Shown piece by piece: positions 1 through 8,027 of a stretch of DNA of 38,478 nt. The notes under the pieces were generated by a model. That model made no database searches. It saw nothing but the letters and a program-made list of their open reading frames with translations, and had not been told where the DNA came from. How positions within the stretch are numbered: position 1 is the stretch's first letter; each line of letters starts with the position of its first letter. A program made the position numbers and the translations under genes. The DNA lies in contig JAFVHU010000059.1 of the NCBI GenBank assembly GCA_017474385.1, forward strand, positions 1-38,478, in the 5' to 3' direction. The DNA comes from Afipia sp. (GTDB lineage: Bacteria; Pseudomonadota; Alphaproteobacteria; Rhizobiales; Xanthobacteraceae).

Positions 1-686
1 GCGATCAGCCACGGTTTCAGCGTCTCGCGATAGACCCAGTGATAGGCGGTCAGCGCCGAGACCGACCGCAGGATCGAGGTCCACTGATAATAATCGAGCG
101 GGCCGCCGACATGTTCTTCCTCGGGCAGCAGCACATGATACTTCACGTCGAGGATGCGCGCAGTGTTGTCGGCGCGTTCCAGATGCAGGCCGAGCCGCGA
201 GAACCAGTAGGCGTCGTTGCGCAGCATGGTCCGGTAAGCGGAGCCGTCGAAGCGCAGCGATGTCTCCTGCACAAAGCGGAGAAACTTGGTCAGTTCCTCG
301 CGTGTCTTCGCGCCCTTGGGCCAGCACGCATGCAGTTCGATCCATGCGCTGTTGATGGTGTCCCACATCTCGCTGGTCAGCGCGGTGCGCACCGAGCGTG
401 AATTCAGCCGCGCGTTCTCGATGCAGTTGCGGATCGAGGACGGATTGTCGGGCGAGAACGACAGGAAGTCGACAACGGTGCGCTCGTTGGCCTCGTCGTG
501 AAACTTGTAAAAGATGTCATCGATACCTGCCGTGAGCAGGGCGGATTCCCATTCGTTGCTCTTGCCGACATAGGCGTCGGGCAGCGCGGTGGCGCGCAGC
601 GTCGCCTCGATGGTGCGCGCGAGGTATTCCGCCCGTTCGACGTAGCGGGCGAGCCAGTAGAGACTTTCTGCGGTGCGCGACAGCAT
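1..686 (-). CDS. Alpha-E domain protein (DUF403 family), partial
   Basis: The minus-strand reading from the ATG at 686 is open to the window edge and starts MLSRTAESLYWLARYVERAE, the typical beginning of the helical alpha-E family. The C-terminus lies outside the window. It begins three bases after the stop of the ATP-grasp gene and on the same strand, so the two almost certainly form one operon. This pair is a known conserved neighbourhood, often with a transglutaminase-like protein further on, and has been suggested to act in peptide ligation or modification; the actual substrate is unknown. The family call is confident, the function is not. Confidence 0.88.
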   Translation of the reverse strand, partial: MLSRTAESLYWLARYVERAEYLARTIEATLRATALPDAYVGKSNEWESALLTAGIDDIFYKFHDEANERTVVDFLSFSPDNPSSIRNCIENARLNSRSVRTALTSEMWDTINSAWIELHACWPKGAKTREELTKFLRFVQETSLRFDGSAYRTMLRNDAYWFSRLGLHLERADNTARILDVKYHVLLPEEEHVGGPLDYYQWTSILRSVSALTAYHWVYRETLKPWLI

Positions 687-689
687 GCG

Positions 690-2105
690 TTACTCGAGTA
701 TCCAGGTGTCTTTGGTGCCGCCGCCCTGGCTGGAATTGACCACGAGCGAACCTTCCTTCAGCGCCACGCGCGTTAACCCGCCGGGCACAACGGTGACATG
801 ATCCTTGCCGGTCAGCACGAACGGCCGCAGGTCGACATGCCGGGGGGCGAGACCGGACTCGGTGCAGGTCGGACAGGTGGAGAGCGCCAGTGTCGGCTGG
901 GCGATGAAGCCTTCCGGCTCCTTCTTGAGTTTGGCACGGAAGGACTCGATGGCGTCCTTGGTGGCGGCGGGGCCGATCAGCATGCCGTAACCGCCCGAAC
1001 CGTGGACTTCCTTGACGACCAGATCCTTCAGGTTGTCGAGCACGTATTTCAGATCATTCGGCTCGCGGCACCGGTAGGTCGGGACATTCTTCAGGATCGG
1101 TTCTTCGCCGAGATAGAATTTCACGATGTCCGGCATGTAGCTGTAGACCGCCTTGTCGTCGGCGATGCCGGTGCCCACGGCATTGGCCAGCGTGACGTTG
1201 CCGGCGATGTAAGCCGACATCAGGCCGGGAACGCCGAGAACGGAGTCGGGGCGGAAGGTGAGGGGATCGAGAAAATCGTCGTCGACGCGGCGATAGATCA
1301 CGTCGACCCGTTTCAATCCCTCGGTCGTGCGCATGAACACCTCGTCGTTCTTGACGATGAGGTCGCGGCCCTCGACCAGTTCGACGCCGAGCTTGTCCGC
1401 CAGAAACGAATGCTCGTAATAGGCCGAGTTATAGATGCCCGGTGTCAGGAGTGCGACGGTGGGTTCGGCTTTCGAGGTGTGAGGCGCCACGGAGCGCAGC
1501 GCGGCCAGCAATTCGTCGGGATAATTCTCCACCGGCGCCACACGATGCCGCGCGAACAGGTCCGGAAACAGCCGCATCATGATTTCGCGGTTTTCCAGCA
1601 TGTAGGACACGCCGGACGGCGTCCGCGCGTTGTCTTCCAAAACGTAGAAATTCTCGGCGTCGACGCGGACGATGTCGATGCCGGCGATGTGGACGTAGAC
1701 GTCGTGCGGGACGTCCTGGCCGTTCATTTCCGGCCGGAATACCGGGTTCTGAAAGATCAGGTCGTCGGGGATGATCCTGGCGCGGAGAATGTCGCGGTTG
1801 TGATAGATGTCGCCTAGGAACATGTTGAGCGCTTTGACGCGCTGCTTCAGCCCCTTTTCCATCGTCGTCCATTCCTTGCCGGACAGGATCCGGGGAATGA
1901 CGTCGAAGGGAATCAGCCGCTCGGTGGATTCCGCCTCGCCGTAGACGGCGAAGGTGATGCCGATCCGGCGGAATAAGAGTTCGGCTTCCTGGCGCCGGTA
2001 TTCCAACGCGTCCGCAGGAGTCTCTTTCAGCCAGAGGCTGAGTTCGTGGTAGGCGGAGCGAAGAGCGCCACCGGCCCCATTCATTTCATCGAAGGCAACT
2101 GCCAT
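690..2105 (-). CDS. Circularly permuted ATP-grasp protein (DUF404/DUF407 type)
   Basis: A 471-aa protein. It contains the family blocks RLIPFDVIPRIL near residue 64, FYVLEDNARTPSGVSYMLEN near 150, and VVKEVHGSGGYGMLIGP near 340, which carry the ATP-binding lysine and glycine loop. The C-terminal block ends with VVNSSQGGGTKDTWILE. ATP-grasp enzymes join a carboxylate to an amine with ATP through an acyl phosphate; the permuted branch has no settled substrate. It is first in an operon with the alpha-E gene, separated by three bases. The ATG at 2105 gives the usual family length; a second in-frame Met lies seven codons in. It is divergent from the cinA-like gene across a 248-bp gap that must hold both promoters. 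Confidence 0.9.
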   Translation of the reverse strand: MAVAFDEMNGAGGALRSAYHELSLWLKETPADALEYRRQEAELLFRRIGITFAVYGEAESTERLIPFDVIPRILSGKEWTTMEKGLKQRVKALNMFLGDIYHNRDILRARIIPDDLIFQNPVFRPEMNGQDVPHDVYVHIAGIDIVRVDAENFYVLEDNARTPSGVSYMLENREIMMRLFPDLFARHRVAPVENYPDELLAALRSVAPHTSKAEPTVALLTPGIYNSAYYEHSFLADKLGVELVEGRDLIVKNDEVFMRTTEGLKRVDVIYRRVDDDFLDPLTFRPDSVLGVPGLMSAYIAGNVTLANAVGTGIADDKAVYSYMPDIVKFYLGEEPILKNVPTYRCREPNDLKYVLDNLKDLVVKEVHGSGGYGMLIGPAATKDAIESFRAKLKKEPEGFIAQPTLALSTCPTCTESGLAPRHVDLRPFVLTGKDHVTVVPGGLTRVALKEGSLVVNSSQGGGTKDTWILE

Positions 2106-2353
2106 AAACCGGAACGCTTCCTTCAGGGACGGACAACGATCCGCCGCTCAAACTGATGGTAGCAAGGCTTGGGCCAGCGCGATATGCATTGCCTGAGGGC
2201 AATTGGCGGTATCTTGCGCCGCCGTGCCTGAAAAACGGGCGGGCGGCTGCTCAGGGATGCGGCAAAAGCTCGTGACTTCAATGCGTTGCCTGCGCCAAGG
2301 AACATGGCGTAGCAGTGGTGACCTGGGATGTCCGGGGCAGGAGGAGAGTTAAG

Positions 2354-3091
2354 ATGACTGAGATCGTCACCGCCGGCATTCTCGTGATCGGCGATGAAAT
2401 CCTGTCGGGGCGCACCAAGGACAAGAACATCGGCTTCATCGCCGAGTACCTGACCAACATCGGCATCGACCTGAGGGAAGTGCGGGTGGTCGCCGACGAG
2501 GAGGACGCGATCATCTACGCGCTCGACTCGCTGCGCCAGCGTTACACCTATGTCTTCACCACCGGCGGGATCGGCCCGACCCACGACGACATCACCGCCG
2601 ATAGCGTGGCCAAGGCGTTCGGGGTCAAGATCGACCATCACCCCGAGGTTGTCGCACGCTTCGAGGAGCGCTTCGGCGCGGACCTGAACGAGGCGCGGTT
2701 GCGGATGGCGCGCATTCCCGACGGCGCGGAACTGATTTCGAGCGCGACCATCCTCGCGCCCGGGTTCAAAATCGGAAATGTCATTGTAATGGCCGGTGTG
2801 CCGTCGATCATGCAGGCGATGATGGATATCGTCTCGCCCAAGCTGAAGTCCGGCGTGCGAATGCTGTCAGACTCGGTGCGCGCCAACGCGCGCGAAGGTG
2901 ACATCGGAACGCCGCTGCGCGCCATTCAGGAGGCTCATCCCGATACCAGCATCGGCAGCTATCCGTTCCTCGACGAGAACGGCAAGCCGAACACCAATGT
3001 CGTGGTGCGTTCGCGCGACGAGGCCAAGCTGCGCGCCGCGATGGCCGAGGTCGAGGCCATGCTGGCCAACCTCAAGGTCGCCAAAATATGA
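2354..3091 (+). CDS. Competence/damage-inducible CinA-type molybdopterin-binding protein
   Basis: A 245-aa protein with a single MoCF-biosynthesis (MoeA/MogA-like) fold. It starts MTEIVTAGILVIGDEILSGR and contains the hallmark TTGGIGPTHDDIT near residue 68. It lacks the C-terminal amidohydrolase domain of full CinA, so it is the short, stand-alone form common in alphaproteobacteria. The ATG at 2354 is preferred because GGAGAG lies about 7 bases upstream; an open frame continues upstream to 2315 without support. The stop overlaps the next gene's start by four bases (ATGA), so translation is probably coupled to the thioesterase. Confidence 0.88.
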   Translation: MTEIVTAGILVIGDEILSGRTKDKNIGFIAEYLTNIGIDLREVRVVADEEDAIIYALDSLRQRYTYVFTTGGIGPTHDDITADSVAKAFGVKIDHHPEVVARFEERFGADLNEARLRMARIPDGAELISSATILAPGFKIGNVIVMAGVPSIMQAMMDIVSPKLKSGVRMLSDSVRANAREGDIGTPLRAIQEAHPDTSIGSYPFLDENGKPNTNVVVRSRDEAKLRAAMAEVEAMLANLKVAKI

Positions 3092-3507
3092 GCGAGCGAT
3101 TTTTCGAGGCCATCGCCGCGGGCAAGCTTCCGCCGCCGGAATGCGCCAAGACGCTGGGCCTGGAAATCATCGCTTACGATCTCGATGCACATACCGTCGA
3201 GCTTGGGTTCGACGGCAAGCCGGAGTTCGCAAATCCGATCGGCATCGTGCAGGGCGGCTTTTTGTCCGCGATGCTGGACGATTGCATGGGTCTTGCGTCC
3301 GCAACGATGATGAACGTCGGAGAGTTTGCGCCGACGCTCGCCCTCAATGTCCAGTTTCACCGTCCGGCCAAGATCGGCAAGCTCAAGGGCTTTGGGCGCG
3401 TGACGATGCGCGGCAAGGAAATCTTCCATCTTGCCGGCGAACTGTTTCAGGATGACAAGCTGGTTGCGACCGCCACTGCGACGTCGCTCTTTCGCAAAAT
3501 CGCGTAA
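3088..3507 (+). CDS. PaaI-family hotdog thioesterase
   Basis: A 139-aa protein of normal length for a single hotdog domain. The segment ANPIGIVQGGFLSAMLDDCM near residues 49-68 contains the conserved glycine turn and the aspartate used by PaaI-like acyl-CoA thioesterases. The C-terminal strand ends in TATATSLFRKI. These enzymes hydrolyse acyl-CoA or aryl-CoA thioesters in the cytoplasm; the substrate cannot be read from the sequence. It overlaps the cinA-like gene by four bases and lies 16 bases before gpt, so the three genes probably form one transcript. Confidence 0.88.
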   Translation: MSERFFEAIAAGKLPPPECAKTLGLEIIAYDLDAHTVELGFDGKPEFANPIGIVQGGFLSAMLDDCMGLASATMMNVGEFAPTLALNVQFHRPAKIGKLKGFGRVTMRGKEIFHLAGELFQDDKLVATATATSLFRKIA

Positions 3508-3523
3508 CGCATGAGCAGCACCG

Positions 3524-4030
3524 ATGAATGACGAGAACGCGCGCAAACCGTTTCCGGTGTCGTGGGACCAGTTTCACCGCGACGCGCGGGCGCTGGCGTG
3601 GCGGCTGAGCGGGGCGGGGCCGTTTGAAGCCCTGATCGCCGTGACGCGTGGCGGGCTTGTGCCTGCGGCGGTCGTCGCCCGCGAACTCGGCATCCGGGTC
3701 ATCGATACGCTGTGCGTGTCGAGCTACAGCCATACCTCGCAGGTTGGCGAGCCGACCGTGCTGAAAGACATCTCCGACGCGGTGGCGCGGCTCGGCGGCG
3801 GCACCGGCAAGGGACTGCTGGTGGTCGAGGATCTGGTCGACACCGGCAAGACCGCGCGGATCGTGCGCGATCTGGTGCCGCAGGCGCACCTCGCGGCGGT
3901 TTACGCCAAGCCGATGGGCAAGCCGCTGGTCGACACCTTCATCACGGAAGTGTCGCAGGACACCTGGATCTTCTTTCCGTGGGACACGGGGCTCTCATTT
4001 CAGCCGCCGATCCGGGACGGCGCGGCGTAG
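3524..4030 (+). CDS. gpt: Xanthine phosphoribosyltransferase
   Basis: A 168-aa cytoplasmic purine salvage enzyme that would convert xanthine or guanine and PRPP to the nucleotide. The PRPP-binding loop is visible as [13 protein letters not shown] near residues 100-112. The early [13 protein letters not shown] and the C-terminal [15 protein letters not shown] are typical of the Gpt branch, in which the tryptophan region contacts the base. Length matches the family. Start [20 protein letters not shown] is as in relatives. It follows the thioesterase by 16 bases on the same strand and is followed by a palindromic intergenic repeat. Confidence 0.9.
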   Translation: MNDENARKPFPVSWDQFHRDARALAWRLSGAGPFEALIAVTRGGLVPAAVVARELGIRVIDTLCVSSYSHTSQVGEPTVLKDISDAVARLGGGTGKGLLVVEDLVDTGKTARIVRDLVPQAHLAAVYAKPMGKPLVDTFITEVSQDTWIFFPWDTGLSFQPPIRDGAA

Positions 4031-4037
4031 TGTTCGT

Positions 4038-4191
4038 CACCTCTCCCCGTGTACGGGGAGAGGTCGGCAAGCGAAGCGAGCCGGGTGAGGGGCGAGCATG
4101 GGCGATGAAGTTTGCCCCTCACCCCAACCCTCTCCCCAGCGAAAGGGCGTTTACGCCCGTCTTCGACGGGCTATGCGGGGAGAGGGAGAAG
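4038..4191 (+). repeat. Intergenic palindromic repeat, CTCTCCCC family, copy 1
   Basis: A roughly 150-bp imperfect palindrome. It opens with CACCTCTCCCCGTGTACGGG and closes with the complementary GGGGAGAGGGAG. The centre has GGGTGAGGGGCGAG facing TTGCCCCTCACCCC, and an extra internal hairpin lies around 4145-4158 (GGGCG facing CGCCC). A second, shorter member of the family lies at 5016-5122. Such units are common between genes in this bacterial group and can fold in RNA at the 3' ends of transcripts. Confidence 0.75.
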
Positions 4192-4300
4192 AGGCAGTAG
4201 GCGCGATGTAGTGCGCCGCAGCAGCCGAACGTTGTGGAATGCCGTCAGCCGACCTCGTATCGTGCAGTCATGGATGATCTGGATGTGAAGGATCGGGACC

Positions 4301-5002
4301 ATGACCGAGAGCATGATCGGAAACAAGCAGGCGTTCGACTCCGCCGATATCACCGCGCTGTCACATCTGTATCGCGGCGAACTTTACCGCAGCACGGTCT
4401 GGCGCACCCGGCTCGATGCCACGACCAACTGGGCGGTCCTGACGACCGGCATCGCGCTGTCGCTGACGTTCAGCAGCGAGCACGCGTCGCCTCTGCCGCT
4501 CGTGCTGGTGGGACTTCTGGTCGCCACGTTCCTGTTCATCGAAGCGCGGCGTTATCGCTTCTTCGATTTCTGGCGCATGCGGGCGCACGTGCTTGAAGTC
4601 CAGTTCTTCGGGCCCATTCTGAGGGGCGAGGGCGTTCAGACCGCGAATGGCTGGAATGAGATTCTCTATCAGGATTACAAGGCGCCCAACCTTCACATCA
4701 GCTATCTCGAAGCGATCGGCCGGAGGCTTCGCAACAACTACTGCTGGATTTTCTCGATCCAGGTCACGGCGTATCTCGGAAAGCTTCTGATTCACCCGGA
4801 GCCCGTCGCCTCGCTGCACGAACTGTTTGCGCGGGCAACCATCGGGCCGATTCCCGGCCAGCTTGTCCTGCTCGCCGGACTGATCTTCCACGCAACATGG
4901 ATCACCATCGCGCTGGTGACATATCGCAGCCGAAGGGGCGCGGGCCGCTCGCGGCCGCCCAGCCCGCCAAGAGACCAACTGCTGGATCTGGCGCGGGGAT
5001 AG
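4301..5002 (+). CDS. DUF2270 membrane protein
   Basis: A 233-aa protein with the block HLYRGELYRSTVWRTRLDAT near residues 23-42, then a pair of hydrophobic segments (about 46-81), a soluble middle with LEVQFFGPILRGEG, and a final hydrophobic stretch near 185-208 followed by an Arg-rich tail. This layout is that of the DUF2270 inner-membrane family, whose role is unknown. It is flanked on both sides by copies of the same palindromic repeat and is convergent with the methionine synthase-like gene, so it is probably transcribed alone. The Arg/Pro-rich C-terminal tail is probably cytoplasmic. Confidence 0.85.
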   Translation: MTESMIGNKQAFDSADITALSHLYRGELYRSTVWRTRLDATTNWAVLTTGIALSLTFSSEHASPLPLVLVGLLVATFLFIEARRYRFFDFWRMRAHVLEVQFFGPILRGEGVQTANGWNEILYQDYKAPNLHISYLEAIGRRLRNNYCWIFSIQVTAYLGKLLIHPEPVASLHELFARATIGPIPGQLVLLAGLIFHATWITIALVTYRSRRGAGRSRPPSPPRDQLLDLARG

Positions 5003-5015
5003 ATACCGCTTTCCT

Positions 5016-5122
5016 TACCTCGGAGAGAGGTCGGATCGTGAAACGATCCGGGTGAGGGGCGAGGGCAACGAACGAAGATTGCCCCTCACCCCGACCCTCT
5101 CCCCGCAAGCGGGGCGAGGGAG
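5016..5122 (-). repeat. Intergenic palindromic repeat, CTCTCCCC family, copy 2
   Basis: A shorter relative of the repeat at 4038-4191. GAGAGAGGTCGGATCGTGAA leads in and CCGACCCTCTCCCCGCAAGC closes it, with the same GGGTGAGGGGCGAG centre facing GCCCCTCACCCC. It lies between the convergent DUF2270 and MetE-like genes, so it may terminate both transcripts. Confidence 0.7.
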
Positions 5123-5127
5123 AAGAG

Positions 5128-6150
5128 TCATCCCAACCGCTCTCTTGCCAGTTTAGCGCCGGCGCCGAGCGCGCGCAGCTTGGCTTCCGCGATGTCGCGG
5201 CGCATCGGCGCCATGCCGCAGTTCGTGGTCGCGACGATGTTTTCCTTCGGCACGAACTTCATCACGGCTTCGATGGTCTTCACCACGTCATCCGGCGTCT
5301 CGACCGTGTCGCTGGCGACGTCGATCACGCCGGCCTGCACGACCTTGTTGTGCAGCAGGCTGAGGAGATCCAGCGGGACATGCGAGTTGCGGCACTCGAT
5401 GGCGACCTGCTGAATCGGGCTCTTGTCGATGGCCGGGAAAATCTGCTCGTACTGCCGCCACTCGGCCCCGAGCGATTCCTTCCAGTCGGTGTTGGCCTTG
5501 ATGCCGTAGCCGTAACAGATGTGAACCGCGGTCTTGCAGGTGAGGCCTGCGGCTGCGCGGGTCAGCGCCTCGATGCCCCAGTCGTTCACTTCATCCATGA
5601 AGACGTTGAAGGCGGGCTCGTCGAACTGGATCATGTCGACGCCGTCGGCCTGTAGCGCCTTGGCTTCGGCGTTCAGCAGTTCGGCGAAGGCGAATGCCAT
5701 CTTGACGCGGTCGCCGTAGTAACTGTCCGAGAGCGTATCGATGATGGTCATCGGGCCGGGCAGGGTGAATTTCAGCTTGCGCGTGGTATGGGCCCGCGCG
5801 GCCTGCGCCTCGTCGGCGTGGACGCGGCTTTTCAGTTTCAGCGGCGCGACCACCTGCGGCACCATCGCCTTGTAGCGGTCCTTGCGGATGCCCATTTCGA
5901 CCTTGTGGGCGAAATCGATGCCGTCGACGCGCTCGAGAAAGCCGTGGACGAAATGCTGCCGCGCCTGTTCGCCCTCAGTGACGATATCGATGCCGGCATC
6001 TTCCTGGATTTTCACCCAGAGCAGCGTGGCGTCGCGCTTGGCGCTGGCGAGTTCCGCGCCCTTGAGTTTCCACGGCGCCCACAGCGTATTGGGCTCAGCC
6101 AGCCAGTCGGGCTTCGGCAGCGAACCTGCGATGGTCGTTTGAAACAGCAT
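5128..6150 (-). CDS. Short cobalamin-independent-type methionine synthase (core MetE-like)
   Basis: A 340-aa protein matching only the C-terminal catalytic barrel of MetE. It begins LFQTTIAGSLPKPDWLAEPN and carries the zinc and homocysteine site elements HICYGYG near 210-216, QFDEPAF near 174 and ATTNCGMAP near 302-310. Full MetE is about 760 aa and has an N-terminal domain that binds the polyglutamylated folate. Core forms lacking it have been reported to take the methyl group from a corrinoid or another donor rather than folate. The reaction product should be methionine; the donor here is inferred. I see no DUF1852 (MesX) partner beside it. It stands alone between repeats. Confidence 0.85.
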   Translation of the reverse strand: MLFQTTIAGSLPKPDWLAEPNTLWAPWKLKGAELASAKRDATLLWVKIQEDAGIDIVTEGEQARQHFVHGFLERVDGIDFAHKVEMGIRKDRYKAMVPQVVAPLKLKSRVHADEAQAARAHTTRKLKFTLPGPMTIIDTLSDSYYGDRVKMAFAFAELLNAEAKALQADGVDMIQFDEPAFNVFMDEVNDWGIEALTRAAAGLTCKTAVHICYGYGIKANTDWKESLGAEWRQYEQIFPAIDKSPIQQVAIECRNSHVPLDLLSLLHNKVVQAGVIDVASDTVETPDDVVKTIEAVMKFVPKENIVATTNCGMAPMRRDIAEAKLRALGAGAKLARERLG

Positions 6151-6267
6151 GGGGCGCTTCCGTTGTTATTGTTTGCTTGCGCCTATCTGCCATGTCCGGG
6201 CCAAGGCACACAAGTCTGGCATACAAGCTGTTCGCGGTTGCGGGATGGAATGTGATCGGGGCAGCCG

Positions 6268-6343
6268 CTAGTGTCCTGAATCCGAAGTTCGCCTCGTTTT
6301 GCGGCACTTTTCGTAGCGAACTTCGGATTCTAAAGGACACTAG
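6268..6343. repeat. Palindromic element with CTAGTGTCC ends
   Basis: An inverted repeat. The left arm CTAGTGTCCTGAATCCGAAG continues into TTCGC and faces GCGAACTTCGGATTC plus AAAGGACACTAG on the right, with a 3-bp insertion in the right arm. The loop is about 20 bases. It lies in the divergent gap between the MetE-like gene and the GST gene. It does not encode anything. Confidence 0.75.
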
Positions 6344-6354
6344 CAAATATGATT

Positions 6355-6431
6355 CTAGTGTGGCTTTGGTTCGCAAGTCCGCAAATGGACGTGCCGAGAA
6401 GATGTTGCGGACTTGCGAACCGCCACACTAG
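6355..6431. repeat. Palindromic element with CTAGTGTGG ends
   Basis: A second palindrome 11 bases after the first, with similar ends but a different stem. CTAGTGTGGCTTTGGTTCGC plus AAGTCCGC on the left faces GCGGACTTGCGAACC plus GCCACACTAG on the right. The shared CTAGTGTSS terminus suggests two members of one palindromic repeat class placed in tandem. It ends about 35 bases before the GST start codon, so its folding could influence that transcript. Confidence 0.75.
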
Positions 6432-6465
6432 GATTGCTTCACAAACCCTCATTCGCGGACATCTC

Positions 6466-7161
6466 ATGATCGACCTCTATTACGCGCCGACGCCCAACGG
6501 GTGGAAAATTTCGATCATGCTGGAGGAACTCGGGCTGCCTTACACGGTGTTTCCGGTGAACATCCGCACCGGCGACCAGTTCAAGCCGGAATTCCTCGAG
6601 ATCAGCCCGAACAACCGCATTCCCGCGATGATCGACCGCGCGCCTGCCGACGGCGGCGAGCCGATCCCGATGTTCGAGACCGGCGCGATCCTGATCTATC
6701 TCGCCGAGAAGACCGGGCGCTTCCTGCCCAAAGATGTGCGCGGGCGCTTCAAGGTCATCCAGTGGCTGATGTGGCAGATGGGCGGCCTCGGCCCGATGCT
6801 CGGCCAGCACGGCCACTTCGCGCTCTACGCGCCTGAGAAGATTCCCTACGCCATCGAGCGCTACCGCGACGAGGCGGCACGGCTTTATGCCGTGCTCGAT
6901 CGGCAGCTCGGCAAGACCGGCGCCTACGTCGCGGGCGACGAGTATTCCATTGCCGACATCGCATGCTTCCCGTGGACCATGACTCACAAGGCGCAAGGTT
7001 TCACGTTCGACGACTTTCCGAACCTCAAGCGCTGGTACGCGACTGTGCGCGCGCGGCCGGAGGTGCAGAAGGGGCTTTCCGTCGGCAAGTTCGACAAGAC
7101 GCCGTTCACCGAAGAGCAGCGCAAGAACATGTTCGGCAAGACCGCGCAGCAGGCGCAATGA
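6466..7161 (+). CDS. Glutathione S-transferase (Nu/YghU-like class)
   Basis: A 231-aa protein with an N-terminal thioredoxin fold, starting MIDLYYAPTPNGWKISIMLE. The TPNGWKI block supplies the glutathione-activating residue in the Nu and YfcG-like classes. The cis-proline region reads NNRIPAMID near 49-57, and FETGAILIYLAEKTGRF near 70-86 binds the glutathione gamma-glutamyl part. The all-alpha C-terminal domain contains the capping motif YSIADIACFPW near 163. The ATG at 6466 is chosen because upstream in-frame codons run into the palindromic repeat. Kappa-type isomerase and quinone reductase genes follow on the same strand, each separated by repeats, giving a cluster with a detoxification or aromatic-catabolism flavour. 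Confidence 0.9.
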   Translation: MIDLYYAPTPNGWKISIMLEELGLPYTVFPVNIRTGDQFKPEFLEISPNNRIPAMIDRAPADGGEPIPMFETGAILIYLAEKTGRFLPKDVRGRFKVIQWLMWQMGGLGPMLGQHGHFALYAPEKIPYAIERYRDEAARLYAVLDRQLGKTGAYVAGDEYSIADIACFPWTMTHKAQGFTFDDFPNLKRWYATVRARPEVQKGLSVGKFDKTPFTEEQRKNMFGKTAQQAQ

Positions 7162-7167
7162 AATAAT

Positions 7168-7254
7168 CGTCATTGCGAGCGAAGCGAAGCAATCCATACC
7201 GGACGTCCTCAAGGAAGAATGGATTGCTTCGTCGCTACGCTCCTCGCAATGACG
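7168..7254. repeat. CGTCATTGCGAG palindromic repeat, copy 1
   Basis: Left arm CGTCATTGCGAGCGAAGCGA plus AGCAATCCAT faces ATGGATTGCTTCGTCGC then CTCCTCGCAATGACG. This is the most abundant kind of intergenic palindrome in this window: further copies lie at 7905-7989 and 36918-36998. It starts 7 bases after the GST stop. Confidence 0.85.
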
Positions 7255-7285
7255 GCAATAGAATGCAAAACAAGGAAACGCACCC

Positions 7286-7903
7286 ATGATCGAGTTCTTC
7301 TTCGACTGCTCCAGCCCGTGGACCTATCTCGCGTTCACCAACATCCAGCCGATGGCGAAGGAGCTTGGCGCGCCGATCGCATGGAAGCCGATGCTGGTCG
7401 GCGGCATCTTCAACACCGTCAACAAGGCGATGTATGAGACGCGCGCCAATCCGGTGCCGGCGAAGCAGGTCTACACCGCCAAGGACATGGCCGACTGGGC
7501 GCGGCTCGCCGGCATCAAGATCACGATGCCGCCGACGGTGTTTCCGGTGAACGCGGTGAAATCGATGCGCGGCTGCATCTGGGTGCAGCAGCAGCATCCG
7601 GACAAGCTGGTGCCGTTCGCGACGGCGGTGTTCGAATCGTATTGGGGCGACGATCAGGATATTTCGAAGGACGAAGTGCTGACGAAAATCTGCGAACGCG
7701 TCGGCATCGATCCCGCGAAGTTCTTCGCAGGGATCGGCGAGCAGTCCGTCAAGGATCAGCTCAAGGCCAACACCGATGAGGCGATCGCGCGAGGCGCGTT
7801 CGGGTCGCCGACGATCTATCTCGACAAGACCGATATGTATTTCGGCAATGACCGCCTGCCGCTGATCCACGCCAAGCTGCTTGAGATGAAGGCGACGGCG
7901 TAA
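7286..7903 (+). CDS. 2-hydroxychromene-2-carboxylate isomerase (DsbA/kappa GST family)
   Basis: A 205-aa protein beginning MIEFFFDCSSPWTYLAFTNI. The serine of the CSSPW block occupies the glutathione-thiol position in this branch of the DsbA-like fold. The MPPTVFPVNAV block near 86-96 holds the cis-proline, and the C-terminal AIARGAFGSPTIYLD is the family signature. Characterised members isomerise 2-hydroxychromene-2-carboxylate with glutathione during naphthalene-type catabolism; many homologues have unknown substrates, and no aromatic ring-cleavage genes are visible here. The GST gene lies just upstream on the same strand. Confidence 0.88.
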   Translation: MIEFFFDCSSPWTYLAFTNIQPMAKELGAPIAWKPMLVGGIFNTVNKAMYETRANPVPAKQVYTAKDMADWARLAGIKITMPPTVFPVNAVKSMRGCIWVQQQHPDKLVPFATAVFESYWGDDQDISKDEVLTKICERVGIDPAKFFAGIGEQSVKDQLKANTDEAIARGAFGSPTIYLDKTDMYFGNDRLPLIHAKLLEMKATA

Positions 7904-7904
7904 T

Positions 7905-7989
7905 CGTCATTGCGAGGAGCGCAGCGACGAAGCAATCCATATCTTCTTTGTAGCCCAAGATGGATTGCTTCGCTTCGCTCGCAATGACG
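7905..7989. repeat. CGTCATTGCGAG palindromic repeat, copy 2
   Basis: CGTCATTGCGAGGAGCGCAG plus CGACGAAGCAATCCAT faces ATGGATTGCTTCGCTTCGC then CGCAATGACG. It begins right at the end of the isomerase gene, overlapping its stop codon region, so it is transcribed as that gene's 3' end. Confidence 0.85.
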
Positions 7990-8027
7990 GCTTTCGTCAT
8001 CGGAATTGCCAGACTTAAGGATCACTA

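Noticed and set aside
798-1817. Long plus-strand open frame opposite the ATP-grasp gene
   Set aside because: It is the GC-rich antisense shadow of a clearly conserved protein and has no recognisable motif or ribosome site.
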